NCBI RefSeq assembly: GCF_900445255.1
Contig: NZ_UAPU01000005.1
Span: forward strand, 1,132,501 to 1,196,500
Direction: 5' to 3'
Length of the DNA stretch: 64,000 nt
From: Anaerobiospirillum thomasii
Lineage (GTDB): Bacteria; Pseudomonadota; Gammaproteobacteria; Enterobacterales; Succinivibrionaceae
The first letter of the stretch is position 1, and each line of letters starts with the position of its first letter. A program made the position numbers and the translations under genes. Positions 9,545 to 16,838 of this stretch are shown here, piece after piece. Below the pieces are notes generated by a model that saw only the letters and a program-made list of their open reading frames with translations, ran no database searches and was not told where the DNA came from.

Positions 9545-9738
9545 ATGTAAACCTATAACCAAAAAATTTCGTAAATTCTATCATTTTTAGTCAATATTAT
9601 CTTCATATATGCTCAAAAGTACCTTAAATTCTCATATCAAGGCGCTCGAAAATCCTATAGATATCTATCCTTCAAGTAGTAGCTACTGCTTATATTATCT
9701 TTTTTTAATAGTTACTAACAAAAAATTTAAATAAGATC

Positions 9739-9766
9739 TAAAGTTGGACTTTTTAACTGACGATAA
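9739..9766 (+). promoter_or_regulatory. Sigma-28 type promoter of the split flagellin
   Basis: TAAA (9739-9742, context CTAAAGTT) and GACGATAA (9759-9766) match the flagellar FliA consensus TAAA-N15-GCCGATAA. The spacing here is 16 rather than 15. It lies 38 bases before the flagellin start, which has a strong ribosome site (AGGAGG). Confidence 0.7.
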
Positions 9767-9804
9767 TGAGAATATAAAACAGAATTTATTTTTAGGAGGC
9801 CGCC

Positions 9805-10047
9805 ATGGCATTGTTTGTAAATACCAACGTTTCATCCATTAATGGTCAACGCAACCTGACCAATGCTACCAACAATCTCAATACCACCTATCAGAGATTA
9901 TCATCAGGTCTTCGTATTAACTCAGCCAAAGATGATGCCGCTGGTCTTCAGATTTCAGACAGATTAACCTCTCAGATCAATGGTTTAAACCAGGGTAATC
10001 GTAATACCAACGAATGCTATCAGAAGGAAGCGGTAACCGCTGCATAG
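9805..10047 (+). pseudogene. Flagellin 5' fragment (split gene, first half)
   Basis: The first 69 codons encode a normal flagellin N-terminus ([18 protein letters not shown] and [14 protein letters not shown]), the part that forms the coiled-coil core of the filament. After Asn69 the frame runs into foreign sequence from 10014 and stops after 11 unrelated residues. The expected continuation DGIALAQT appears at 15936, about 5.9 kb away in the same orientation. Both junctions share the dinucleotide GA (10012-10013 and 15936-15937). Promoter and ribosome site are intact, so a truncated product could be made. It cannot polymerise alone because it lacks the C-terminal half. Confidence 0.85.
10029..10041 (+). 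repeat. Short hairpin near the left junction of the first IS110 element
   Basis: AGCGG-TAA-CCGCT, inside the 83 non-coding bases between the flagellin break point and the transposase start. GGAAGC (10026-10031) also recurs inverted at 10064-10069. Possible element-end structure or transcript hairpin. Confidence 0.4.
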
Positions 10048-10096
10048 TATTTCAGCCCCTCCTGCTTCCCAAGGTTTTTACAATGAGGAAGCTAAC

Positions 10097-11248
10097 ATGC
10101 CCACATCTACAATATCTCAAGCATCCATAGACTACATAAACGAATTCTTTCTAAAAACTGGTAAAAGATACCTTGCAGTAGATCTTGCATCCAGAGTTGT
10201 TCAGATTTGCTACTACTCAATAGCCCATAAAAAGATAATCAATAAAGAAATAAGAGCCAGCGAGCTTGAAAGTGTACTAAGCTCATATGAATCAGGAACT
10301 TTGATTGTAGGCTTTGAGGCATGTGGCGCCTGCCACTACTGGGCACGCCGTGCTCAGGAGCTGGGCCATGAGTACAGATGCTTTATGGCAGAAAATATAC
10401 GTAAACATAAGAAAAAAGAAAAGACAGATAAGATTGATGCTCTTGCCATCTTCAAAGCTTTACTTGACCGTGACAGTGCAGATCTGAGCATAAAATGTAA
10501 AAGTCTTGATCATCAGATGCTCTCAAGTCTCATGACAACCCGTTCATGCATTACAAGCCAGAAGGTTAAGAGCCTGAATGCGCTGCGCGCATTCATGTAT
10601 GAATTAGGAGTAGTCCTACCACGGGATTTAAGTCCTCAAAGGATGATAAAAAAGGCGCTTGCTTACAAGGAGCAGATGCTGCTCGAGCAAGGTGCCGACA
10701 GTGAAGCCTTTATCTTTTTTGATATATCGCTGCAGACCTATATTGCACAGATAGAGCACTGTGTAAAAATTATTGATGGACTGGATAAACAAATTGAGGA
10801 GCTCTCACGCAAGAATACAACATGTCAGCTGCTAAGAACCATACCTGGCGTTGGCTATATTATAGCTATGATGCTCTATATTGCAGGCTTTGATATATCA
10901 AACTTCAAAAATGCCAAGCACTTTGCAGGCTTCTGTGGCATAGCACCCCATGTAGAAGGATCAGGTGGCACTGCAACCAATCTTGGAGTCAGACATTTTG
11001 GCAACAGAGCTCTGGCAGGCATGCTCTACATAGGAGCTATGGCCCACTACTCAAATACATTAAAAAAGACGTTGGAAAATTCAGAGAATGAGCAGATCAA
11101 GGTGCAGATGCAAAAGAGACGTAAGGTCTTAATCTGCGCCATAGCAAATCACATAGCCAGAACTGCATTTGCTGTTATAAGGGATAAGACCCCCTATACA
11201 ACGCAAAGAGCAAGTGGGCTACTAACTGCCTATAAAGAATGTATTTAA
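10097..11248 (+). CDS. IS110-family DEDD transposase/recombinase
   Basis: 383 residues. The N-terminal RuvC-like DEDD domain has D29 (LAVDLAS), E74 (VGFEACG), D111 and D114 (EKTDKIDA). The C-terminal Transposase_20 domain has LLRTIPGVGYIIAMML (246-261), FAGFCGIAP, and the expected catalytic Ser near S289 (VEGSGG). Length is usual for the family. Such enzymes cut without long target duplications, recombine at a short core, and in studied members are guided by an element-encoded bridge RNA. The related Piv protein inverts pilin DNA in Moraxella. The gene begins 83 bases after the break in the flagellin and lies downstream of its promoter, so it may be co-expressed with flagella. Ribosome site: ATGAGGAAG before the ATG. 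Confidence 0.88.
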   Translation: MPTSTISQASIDYINEFFLKTGKRYLAVDLASRVVQICYYSIAHKKIINKEIRASELESVLSSYESGTLIVGFEACGACHYWARRAQELGHEYRCFMAENIRKHKKKEKTDKIDALAIFKALLDRDSADLSIKCKSLDHQMLSSLMTTRSCITSQKVKSLNALRAFMYELGVVLPRDLSPQRMIKKALAYKEQMLLEQGADSEAFIFFDISLQTYIAQIEHCVKIIDGLDKQIEELSRKNTTCQLLRTIPGVGYIIAMMLYIAGFDISNFKNAKHFAGFCGIAPHVEGSGGTATNLGVRHFGNRALAGMLYIGAMAHYSNTLKKTLENSENEQIKVQMQKRRKVLICAIANHIARTAFAVIRDKTPYTTQRASGLLTAYKECI

Positions 11249-11280
11249 TGTCTTTTATTTAAAGTTTTTTACAGGAAAAC

Positions 11281-11465
11281 CACGAACAAGCTTAATGCCC
11301 GTGAAAGCGAATATAGATTTGTGTATGTAAAAAACTTATGTCATAAAAGATGACAACCAAATTTTAATGAGTCAGGTGAATGAACCTAAAAAATATAAAA
11401 ACTATTATCCAACTCGATTTAAGAGGAGGACTTTAATTTAATTATACAGGTTTGTGAGCCTGACT
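11281..11465 (+). ncRNA. Candidate bridge-type RNA downstream of the first IS110 gene
   Basis: The non-coding 3' side of the transposase is rich in inverted repeats: CACG/CGTG (11281-11303), a perfect hairpin TGTCAT-AAAAG-ATGACA (11339-11355), and AGTCAGG (11370-11376) pairing with CCTGACT (11459-11465) around smaller stems. IS1111-type members of the family carry their guide RNA on this side. I could not identify guide loops matching the flagellin target by eye. The position is evidence; the function is inference. Confidence 0.35.
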
Positions 11466-11531
11466 TAAAAAGTATCAACCCCTAACAGAGGAGTCAATTA
11501 TGTAAAGGTTATTGAACCTATACTAAAATAA

Positions 11532-11720
11532 ACACGCTACAGTTTTAGTATATGGTATTTAAAAGGTAATAGCAAGTATAAAGTATTTAAGGCAATCTTA
11601 GGCTTAAAGCTTACGTCAACACAAGTATACACAGTACCTGCGTTACCTGGAGTATTGTCTACAAAAAAGATTGAATCTAAGTTCGAAATCGCGTCTAGCT
11701 TAAAACTGCCCTTTGAATAG
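11532..11720 (+). pseudogene. Orphan C-terminal reading frame of unknown origin
   Basis: An open frame of 62 codons without an ATG that ends in STKKIESKFEIASSLKLPFE and a TAG stop. It looks like the tail of a decayed or cut-off protein rather than random sequence, but I do not recognise it. A 66-codon frame on the other strand covers the same bases; neither has a ribosome site. It may be left over from the sequence into which the IS110 element or an inversion end fell. Confidence 0.25.
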
Positions 11721-11762
11721 GAACATGATTCAATCAAGATGGATGCATTGTAAAATGCATAG

Positions 11763-11788
11763 AAAAAGAAGGCTGTGGCCTTCTTTTT
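11763..11788. terminator. Bidirectional terminator between the first IS110 element and the inverted flagellin
   Basis: AAAAAGAAGGC-TGTG-GCCTTCTTTTT has A/T runs on both sides and can end transcripts from either direction. A second hairpin, AAGGAGG/CCTCCTT at 11801-11820, has the sequence type of the other flagellin terminators but lacks a T run. Confidence 0.7.
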
Positions 11789-11846
11789 GTTTGGATGTTT
11801 AAGGAGGTCGATGCCTCCTTAATACAGAACTCAAATTTTGAATATA

Positions 11847-12746
11847 TTAGCCAAGCAGTGATAAAGCCAGCTGTGGTCTTGAGTTGGCCTGTGTCAGCAT
11901 GGATGATGCAGCCTGCTGAATGATGGTCTGCTGTGACAGTTTGGCTGACTCTTCGGCAAAGTCTGTATCACGGATACGGGCACGGGCATCAGATACGTTC
12001 ATGGAAACATTTGACTGATTGCGAATTGATGATTCCATACGGTTCTGCATAGCACCCAAATGGGCACGATGTTTGTCAATTCCAGCAATAACTGAATCAA
12101 TTGTAGTAATTGCAGCTGCTGCCTTGGATTGAGATGTTACTACAAATAATTTACCTGCCACAAAACCATGATCGTCTTCAGTTAAAGCAGCCCCGACTGC
12201 AGCTGAAGCAAAAAGACTTAAAGCAAATCCTTCACTAAAACCTGTCATCTGTAAGGTATCGCCTTTATAGGCACCAACCTGAATTGTGATAACACCACCA
12301 CTGGCAACTATACTACCAGCCCCACTGCCATTTAATATAGTGTTTCCACCAAATTTTGTTTGCTTAGCAATTCGTGTTATCTCAGATGACAGCTGTGTCA
12401 CTTCCTGCTGAATTGCCTCACGGTCCTTGGTGTTATTCGTACCGTTTGATGACTGTACTGCTAAGGTACGGATACGCTGTAACATGGTTGTCATCTCATC
12501 CATAGCTCCTTCCATAGTCTGAGCAAGGGCTATGCCGTCGTTCGTATTTCTATTTCCCTGATTTAAACCGTTAATCTGAGCAGTCAGACGGTCAGAAATC
12601 TGCAGACCTGCAGCATCATCTTTAGCAGAGTTAATACGCAGACCAGATGATAATCTCTGATAGGTGGTATTGAGATTGTTGGTAGCATTGGTCAGGTTTC
12701 TCTGGCCATTGATTGATGAAACGTTGGTATTGACGAATAGCGCCAT
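11847..12746 (-). CDS. Flagellin (inverted copy, intact)
   Basis: 299 residues; builds the flagellar filament after export by the flagellar type III system. Conserved N-terminal D0/D1 ([18 protein letters not shown] up to KDREAIQQEVTQLSSEI) and C-terminal D1/D0 (RAHLGAMQNRMESSIRNQ to RPQLALSLLG) flank a short variable centre (about 140-215). It runs opposite to the split flagellin and lies between its halves. The break-point codons Asn-Asp-Gly sit at 12535-12542. Its 5' third is closely similar in DNA to the fragment at 9805-10013. A strong ribosome site (AGGAGG) precedes the ATG. Expression is probably switched by the C tract in its promoter. Confidence 0.93.
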   Translation of the reverse strand: MALFVNTNVSSINGQRNLTNATNNLNTTYQRLSSGLRINSAKDDAAGLQISDRLTAQINGLNQGNRNTNDGIALAQTMEGAMDEMTTMLQRIRTLAVQSSNGTNNTKDREAIQQEVTQLSSEITRIAKQTKFGGNTILNGSGAGSIVASGGVITIQVGAYKGDTLQMTGFSEGFALSLFASAAVGAALTEDDHGFVAGKLFVVTSQSKAAAAITTIDSVIAGIDKHRAHLGAMQNRMESSIRNQSNVSMNVSDARARIRDTDFAEESAKLSQQTIIQQAASSMLTQANSRPQLALSLLG

Positions 12747-12787
12747 GGCGACCTCCTAAATTGAATCTGTTTCTTTCTATAGCTTAA

Positions 12788-12818
12788 TTATCGACCGGGG
12801 GGGGGGGGGGTAACTTTA
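12788..12818 (-). promoter_or_regulatory. Sigma-28 promoter with homopolymer spacer
   Basis: On the minus strand a -35 TAAA (12815-12818, context CTAAAGTTA) and a -10 GTCGATAA (12788-12795) match the FliA consensus. They are separated by 19 bases, of which 14 are a C run. The sister promoter at 19055-19081 has the optimal 15. Loss of four C would restore that spacing. The 14-C state is therefore predicted weak or off. Confidence 0.7.
12797..12810. repeat. Homopolymeric tract of 14 G (C on the flagellin strand)
   Basis: Uninterrupted run of 14 G in an AT-rich intergenic region. Such tracts change length by slipped-strand mispairing. This one occupies most of the spacer of the inverted flagellin promoter. 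Confidence 0.9.
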
Positions 12819-12932
12819 GGATTTTTCTAAAAATTTTTACGATTTATTGGCTTTTATTATAGTATGCCAGAAACGTCACGTTTTTATTTGATGTGTTTTT
12901 ATTTTTACAAGTTATGTGTTTTGAAAATCTTT

Positions 12933-12979
12933 AGAGGCAACAAAAGAGCCCTGTATGTCACTACAGAGCTCTTACCTCT
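12933..12979. repeat. Long stem-loop upstream of the large IS110-type gene
   Basis: AGAGC-C-CTGTA (12945-12955) pairs with TACAG-A-GCTCT (12962-12972). Outside it AGAGG (12933-12937) pairs with CCTCT (12975-12979). It lies 28 bases before the 811-residue gene. It could be a leader hairpin, an element end or part of a guide RNA. Confidence 0.5.
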
Positions 12980-13007
12980 AAATTTTCTTTAAAACGAGGA
13001 TTTAATT

Positions 13008-15443
13008 ATGTCACAGATCTACGATTTAAGAAATAACCCATTTGCTCAAGCCTGGATAAATTTTGATTTTAAGGTGGCTACCAAGCTGCAATGTGATCGC
13101 ATTATTCAGGATTTATTTGAAACAAGTGACTCACTGCCTATGAGTTTTAACAGCAGGCAGGAGGCTCAGGAGCATCTGAATATAAGCTACAGAGCACTTT
13201 TTGAAAGAGTGGAGAGAGCCAAGTCCAGAAGCAAGGCTCATTTAGTTGCAGCAGGCTGCAAAGAATTTGAAAACATACCTGTCATCATAGAAAAAAGTGA
13301 GCTTAAAAAGTACGTGAATGTCTTTGAGCCATACATGATTAATAAAATTGTCAGTAAATGTAAGAAGTATGTGGTGATAGAGCTGCCAGCTGCCGCTGCT
13401 ATCATCTTTAATCTTACATCGCGATCCAACCGCAACAAGATAAAACAGCAGTTAGGTGGCTTTACCGATAAGGGTGAACTGATTGTAGGTATAGATTTGG
13501 CCTCAGAATTACAGGAAATCTGTTTTTATCATGACACACTGCACTATCCTGTCAGTGTCCCTGTAAAGACCAATGTGCTTTTAGCCTATTTAGACTTAAG
13601 TCATCAGAGCATGTTTATAGTCTCAGAGTCCTGCTCTATGATATCCAAGCTCAATGATATGGTGGAAAGGCTTAACCAAAAAGCCCACCATGGCAGGCAC
13701 TATACCTATGTTGCCCTCAAGAACACACATATCAATTATTTAAAAAGCCGTGACTCCAAGACTGATAAAAGTGATGCCACCATTTTATTTATAGCAGGCT
13801 CCACTCCCTCAAACCTGATACCTAAATCTCTTATATCTGATGAATACTGTGCCACTGGTAAAATCATATCATCTATACTCAAGGCCAAAAATCAGAGATA
13901 TCAGAGTGTCATAACTGAAATTAAAAATGCAGTGCTCGAGCTTACCGGCACTGCCATAGATAAAAATGCCAATGGCGATGAGGTGTGCCGTGCCGCCACA
14001 CTGTTACTGCTCTCACTTATGCCAAAGCTAAGATACTGTGTACAAAGGGTTTTATCTGATAGTGACCCTAAACATAATGAAGAGCTTATAGCTGCTGTCA
14101 GGGGACTGCGTCTTTTAGATGATGAGCAAATCAACAGAGCATTGCAGATGCGCAGCATCTGCAATGATGAAGATGTAACACCAGATTTGCAGGTAAGATT
14201 TATAGATAATGGATCCAGTGCTGATGAAATAAAAGCCGGCAAGGTTACATATAAAGGATTTGAGGGTTTAAATTTAGATTACTGTAAAGATATTGTAACA
14301 GACGGAGTGCTTACACATCTGACTCCAGCCCCTGGCTATAGCTATGAGGAGATGGATGCCATTATGTTTTACACCATGGCCTCATCACTTATTGGCAGTA
14401 TACAGGAGGCTGTAATGCTGCAGATGCAGATTGAAACCCAAAAATGTGCCATAAAAGATTTAGTGGTGCCCTCCAATATTGCCATGACAGCAGCTTGTCA
14501 GATTCCTGCCATAGGCAGATATCAGGCTTTTGAGCTTGTTATCTCACTAGGTGATGTATGGCGTTTTGCCTCAGCCAAGGATGCTCAGTCATACCTGGGT
14601 ATAGTTCCTGTACAGAGCTCTACAGGACATAAGCATTGTAAAGGTCGCAGGCAAAGCAGAAAAGGACGAAAGTCCTTTAAAAAGAGTATGTTTTTAGGAC
14701 AGCTGGCTGAATCTATGCGCCATGACTTTGGAATATCAGATGACTGCAGCTTATGGAAAAACATATGTCATGCTGTGGCCGTCTACATTGCCATGATGAA
14801 ACAGAACAAGCAATATATGCCACTTAAAAAAGATGCCGATGGCAGAAATAAAAGTAAGCTCAGGCAGTTCTCCAAGGTTAAGGTAGATGATAGATCCGAT
14901 ATTATTGCCTCAATACGTAAATCAAGAAGAGTATCCAAGCAAGGCATGACTGCCATGCTTTGCGGGCTGTACACAATAACCAGAGTCAAAGAGGCTCACA
15001 ATTCCTGTCAGGATGAGCCTTTAATGGTTTCTGATTTTGAAAATGACACTGCCATCATGCCTACCTATCAGAACAACTACAAGCTGCCAAAAGTGGACAG
15101 CAGATATGAAAGACATCTTATAAAAGAGCGTATCAGTCATGCCCTGTTTAATGACTACAACTGCTTTTATGCCACTATTGACAGCATCTGCCCTGGCAGA
15201 GGCTCGCTTATGGGCTGGTTTGGCAACAACTATTTTGCATTTTTAGATTTGCTTATAAATGACATTTCCGCTCACTCCTATGCTTTTGCCAATACTGTAA
15301 AACACGCAGGAGCACAGGAGATTTTGAAAATTGTACAAAGAAAGGTTAATACATTTGGCAAGAAAGCCAAAAGCACTTTAAACAGCATCAAGAAGGCTGA
15401 ACAATATCAGGCCGCAACTGAAATTACTCTGCAGAGCTTATAG
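13008..15443 (+). CDS. Oversized IS110-type DEDD recombinase
   Basis: 811 residues, about twice the usual size. The DEDD core starts only at residue ~155: D163 (VGIDLASELQ), E207 (IVSESCS), D253 and D256 (SKTDKSDA). The Transposase_20 region is at about 495-575 (TAACQIPAIGRYQAF, AQSYLGIVPVQSSTGHKH), with Ser 537/538 as likely nucleophile. A ~155-residue N-terminal and a ~220-residue C-terminal extension have no family I recognise; the N-terminal part includes a possible helix-turn-helix (around 48-80). It starts divergently from the inverted flagellin, with a GAGG ribosome site. It may be a mobile element or a dedicated invertase of this locus. Confidence 0.75.
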   Translation: MSQIYDLRNNPFAQAWINFDFKVATKLQCDRIIQDLFETSDSLPMSFNSRQEAQEHLNISYRALFERVERAKSRSKAHLVAAGCKEFENIPVIIEKSELKKYVNVFEPYMINKIVSKCKKYVVIELPAAAAIIFNLTSRSNRNKIKQQLGGFTDKGELIVGIDLASELQEICFYHDTLHYPVSVPVKTNVLLAYLDLSHQSMFIVSESCSMISKLNDMVERLNQKAHHGRHYTYVALKNTHINYLKSRDSKTDKSDATILFIAGSTPSNLIPKSLISDEYCATGKIISSILKAKNQRYQSVITEIKNAVLELTGTAIDKNANGDEVCRAATLLLLSLMPKLRYCVQRVLSDSDPKHNEELIAAVRGLRLLDDEQINRALQMRSICNDEDVTPDLQVRFIDNGSSADEIKAGKVTYKGFEGLNLDYCKDIVTDGVLTHLTPAPGYSYEEMDAIMFYTMASSLIGSIQEAVMLQMQIETQKCAIKDLVVPSNIAMTAACQIPAIGRYQAFELVISLGDVWRFASAKDAQSYLGIVPVQSSTGHKHCKGRRQSRKGRKSFKKSMFLGQLAESMRHDFGISDDCSLWKNICHAVAVYIAMMKQNKQYMPLKKDADGRNKSKLRQFSKVKVDDRSDIIASIRKSRRVSKQGMTAMLCGLYTITRVKEAHNSCQDEPLMVSDFENDTAIMPTYQNNYKLPKVDSRYERHLIKERISHALFNDYNCFYATIDSICPGRGSLMGWFGNNYFAFLDLLINDISAHSYAFANTVKHAGAQEILKIVQRKVNTFGKKAKSTLNSIKKAEQYQAATEITLQSL

Positions 15444-15505
15444 GAGCTTTATATGCAAAGAGACTTAGATTTAAATCCTATTAACCAATAATTTGAACGA
15501 ACTAT

Positions 15506-15700
15506 AGAGTCAGGCAGTCGTGTTGACTCTTAATGTAATTCTGGGCTTCGAGCCATTTCAATAATGTAGAGAAACATGACTGCAACCCACTTTGAATGAT
15601 AACTATAAATGCCATTAGCATTTAGATTTTTTATCTGAAATTCATAATATAGATGTTAGCTGCGAGCTATTAAAGCCTGAAAAAAGGCCTGTCTGACTCT
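15506..15700 (+). ncRNA. Candidate structured RNA downstream of the large IS110-type gene
   Basis: AGAGTCAG (15506-15513) pairs perfectly with CTGACTCT (15693-15700), enclosing about 180 bases. Inside, CAGTCGTGT (15515-15523) pairs with ACATGACTG (15574-15582) with one wobble, and GGCT-TCG-AGCC forms a hairpin near 15544-15554. GAGTCA/TGACTC (15507-15512, 15524-15529) gives an alternative fold. The same AGTCAGG/CCTGACT type closing helix appears behind the other IS110 gene. A bridge RNA is a reasonable guess. The rest of the 15444-15935 gap holds a CCCG/CGGG hairpin near 15706-15718 and a perfect palindrome GCCCAAAATTTTGGGC at 15811-15826. Confidence 0.35.
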
Positions 15701-15935
15701 AAAGTCCCCGTTCTGCGGGAGAAATTTTATGCCGTAAAAAGCTATTTTTTTGTTTTTTATGTGACCCAATTTAAGCTGAGGACAGATTTTTGCCCTCTGA
15801 ATTTTTTTACGCCCAAAATTTTGGGCTTAACTGGATATAAACGCGATAAAATCAGGAATTCTATTTAAAAGAGTAGGCATTTTGATCTGTGAAAAAATTA
15901 AAAAAAGTGCTTGATTTAAGATCCAGTCCGATATA

Positions 15936-16655
15936 GATGGCATAGCTCTTGCCCAGACTATGGAAGGCGCCATGGATGAGATGACAACCATGTTACAGCG
16001 TATCCGTACTTTAGCTGTACAGTCATCAAACGGCACCAATAATGCAAAGGACCGTGAGGCTCTGCAGCAGGAAGTAGCTCAGTTATCAAGCGAGATTACA
16101 CGTATTGCCTGTGCAACTAAATTTGGTGGTGAGCAGATACTCGCTGGTGCTGGCGCTGCAGCTGGTGGTGCTGGTGGTGGTACCGGCAATGGCCTCATTG
16201 ATAAAGATGGTAATATTGTTATTCAGGTTGGTGCCTACAATGGCGACACTCTTAAGATGACAGGTTTTTCTCTTGGCTTTGTATTATCAAAGATTGCAAG
16301 TACTGCTTTAGGCGCAGCTGCAAAACTTGATGATCACGGCTTTGATAAAGGTGCATTTGTTATTTCCATGCAGTCACTAGCTTCAAAAGCAATTGACTCA
16401 GTTGATAAGTTTATTTCTCTTATTGACACTAAACGCGCTCACTTAGGTGCCATGCAGAACCGTATGGAATCATCAATCCGCAATCAGTCAAATGTTTCCA
16501 TGAACGTATCTGATGCACGTGCACGTATCCGTGATACAGACTTTGCCGAAGAATCAGCCAAACTGTCACAGCAGACCATTATTCAGCAAGCTGCAAGCTC
16601 AATGCTGACACAGGCTAACTCAAGACCACAGCTGGCGCTGTCACTGCTTGGCTAA
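15936..16655 (+). pseudogene. Flagellin 3' fragment (split gene, second half)
   Basis: 239 codons from DGIALAQTMEGAMDEM to RPQLALSLLG, with a glycine/alanine-rich variable centre (about AGAAAGGAGGGTGNG). There is no start codon, ribosome site or sigma-28 promoter at the 5' end. The sequence before 15936 is unrelated and belongs to the recombinase downstream region. Joined to the 69 codons ending at 10011 it gives a 308-residue flagellin of normal length in frame. Joined to the 5' part of the inverted flagellin by inversion of 12540-15935 it would also be in frame. As it stands it is silent unless translated from an internal ATG (15960), which would lack the N-terminal core. Confidence 0.85.
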
Positions 16656-16678
16656 TTTTTAAGTTTCTATTCTTTGCA

Positions 16679-16702
16679 AAAGGAGGCTTCGGCCTCCTTT
16701 TC
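16679..16702 (+). terminator. Flagellin terminator
   Basis: AAAGGAGGC-TTCG-GCCTCCTTT, a tetraloop hairpin followed by T-rich sequence, 24 bases after the flagellin 3' fragment stop. Confidence 0.8.
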
Positions 16703-16838
16703 CTTATCTGATAATCAACCACTTATTAAAAATTATTTAAACATTTATAAAAGTTGGCATGTATTTTTCTTTATATGAGTTAAGTTAATAAAACTGCCAT
16801 TTATGGCAAACTCAGACACATATACTCAGGAGAAAAAC

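Noticed and set aside
12797-12810. The G tract as a sequencing artefact
   Set aside because: Exact length may be uncertain, but its position between two good promoter boxes and the sister promoters argues that it is real.
10014-15935. A simple composite transposon with two copies of one insertion sequence
   Set aside because: The two recombinases differ greatly in size and sequence, so they are not flanking copies of one element.
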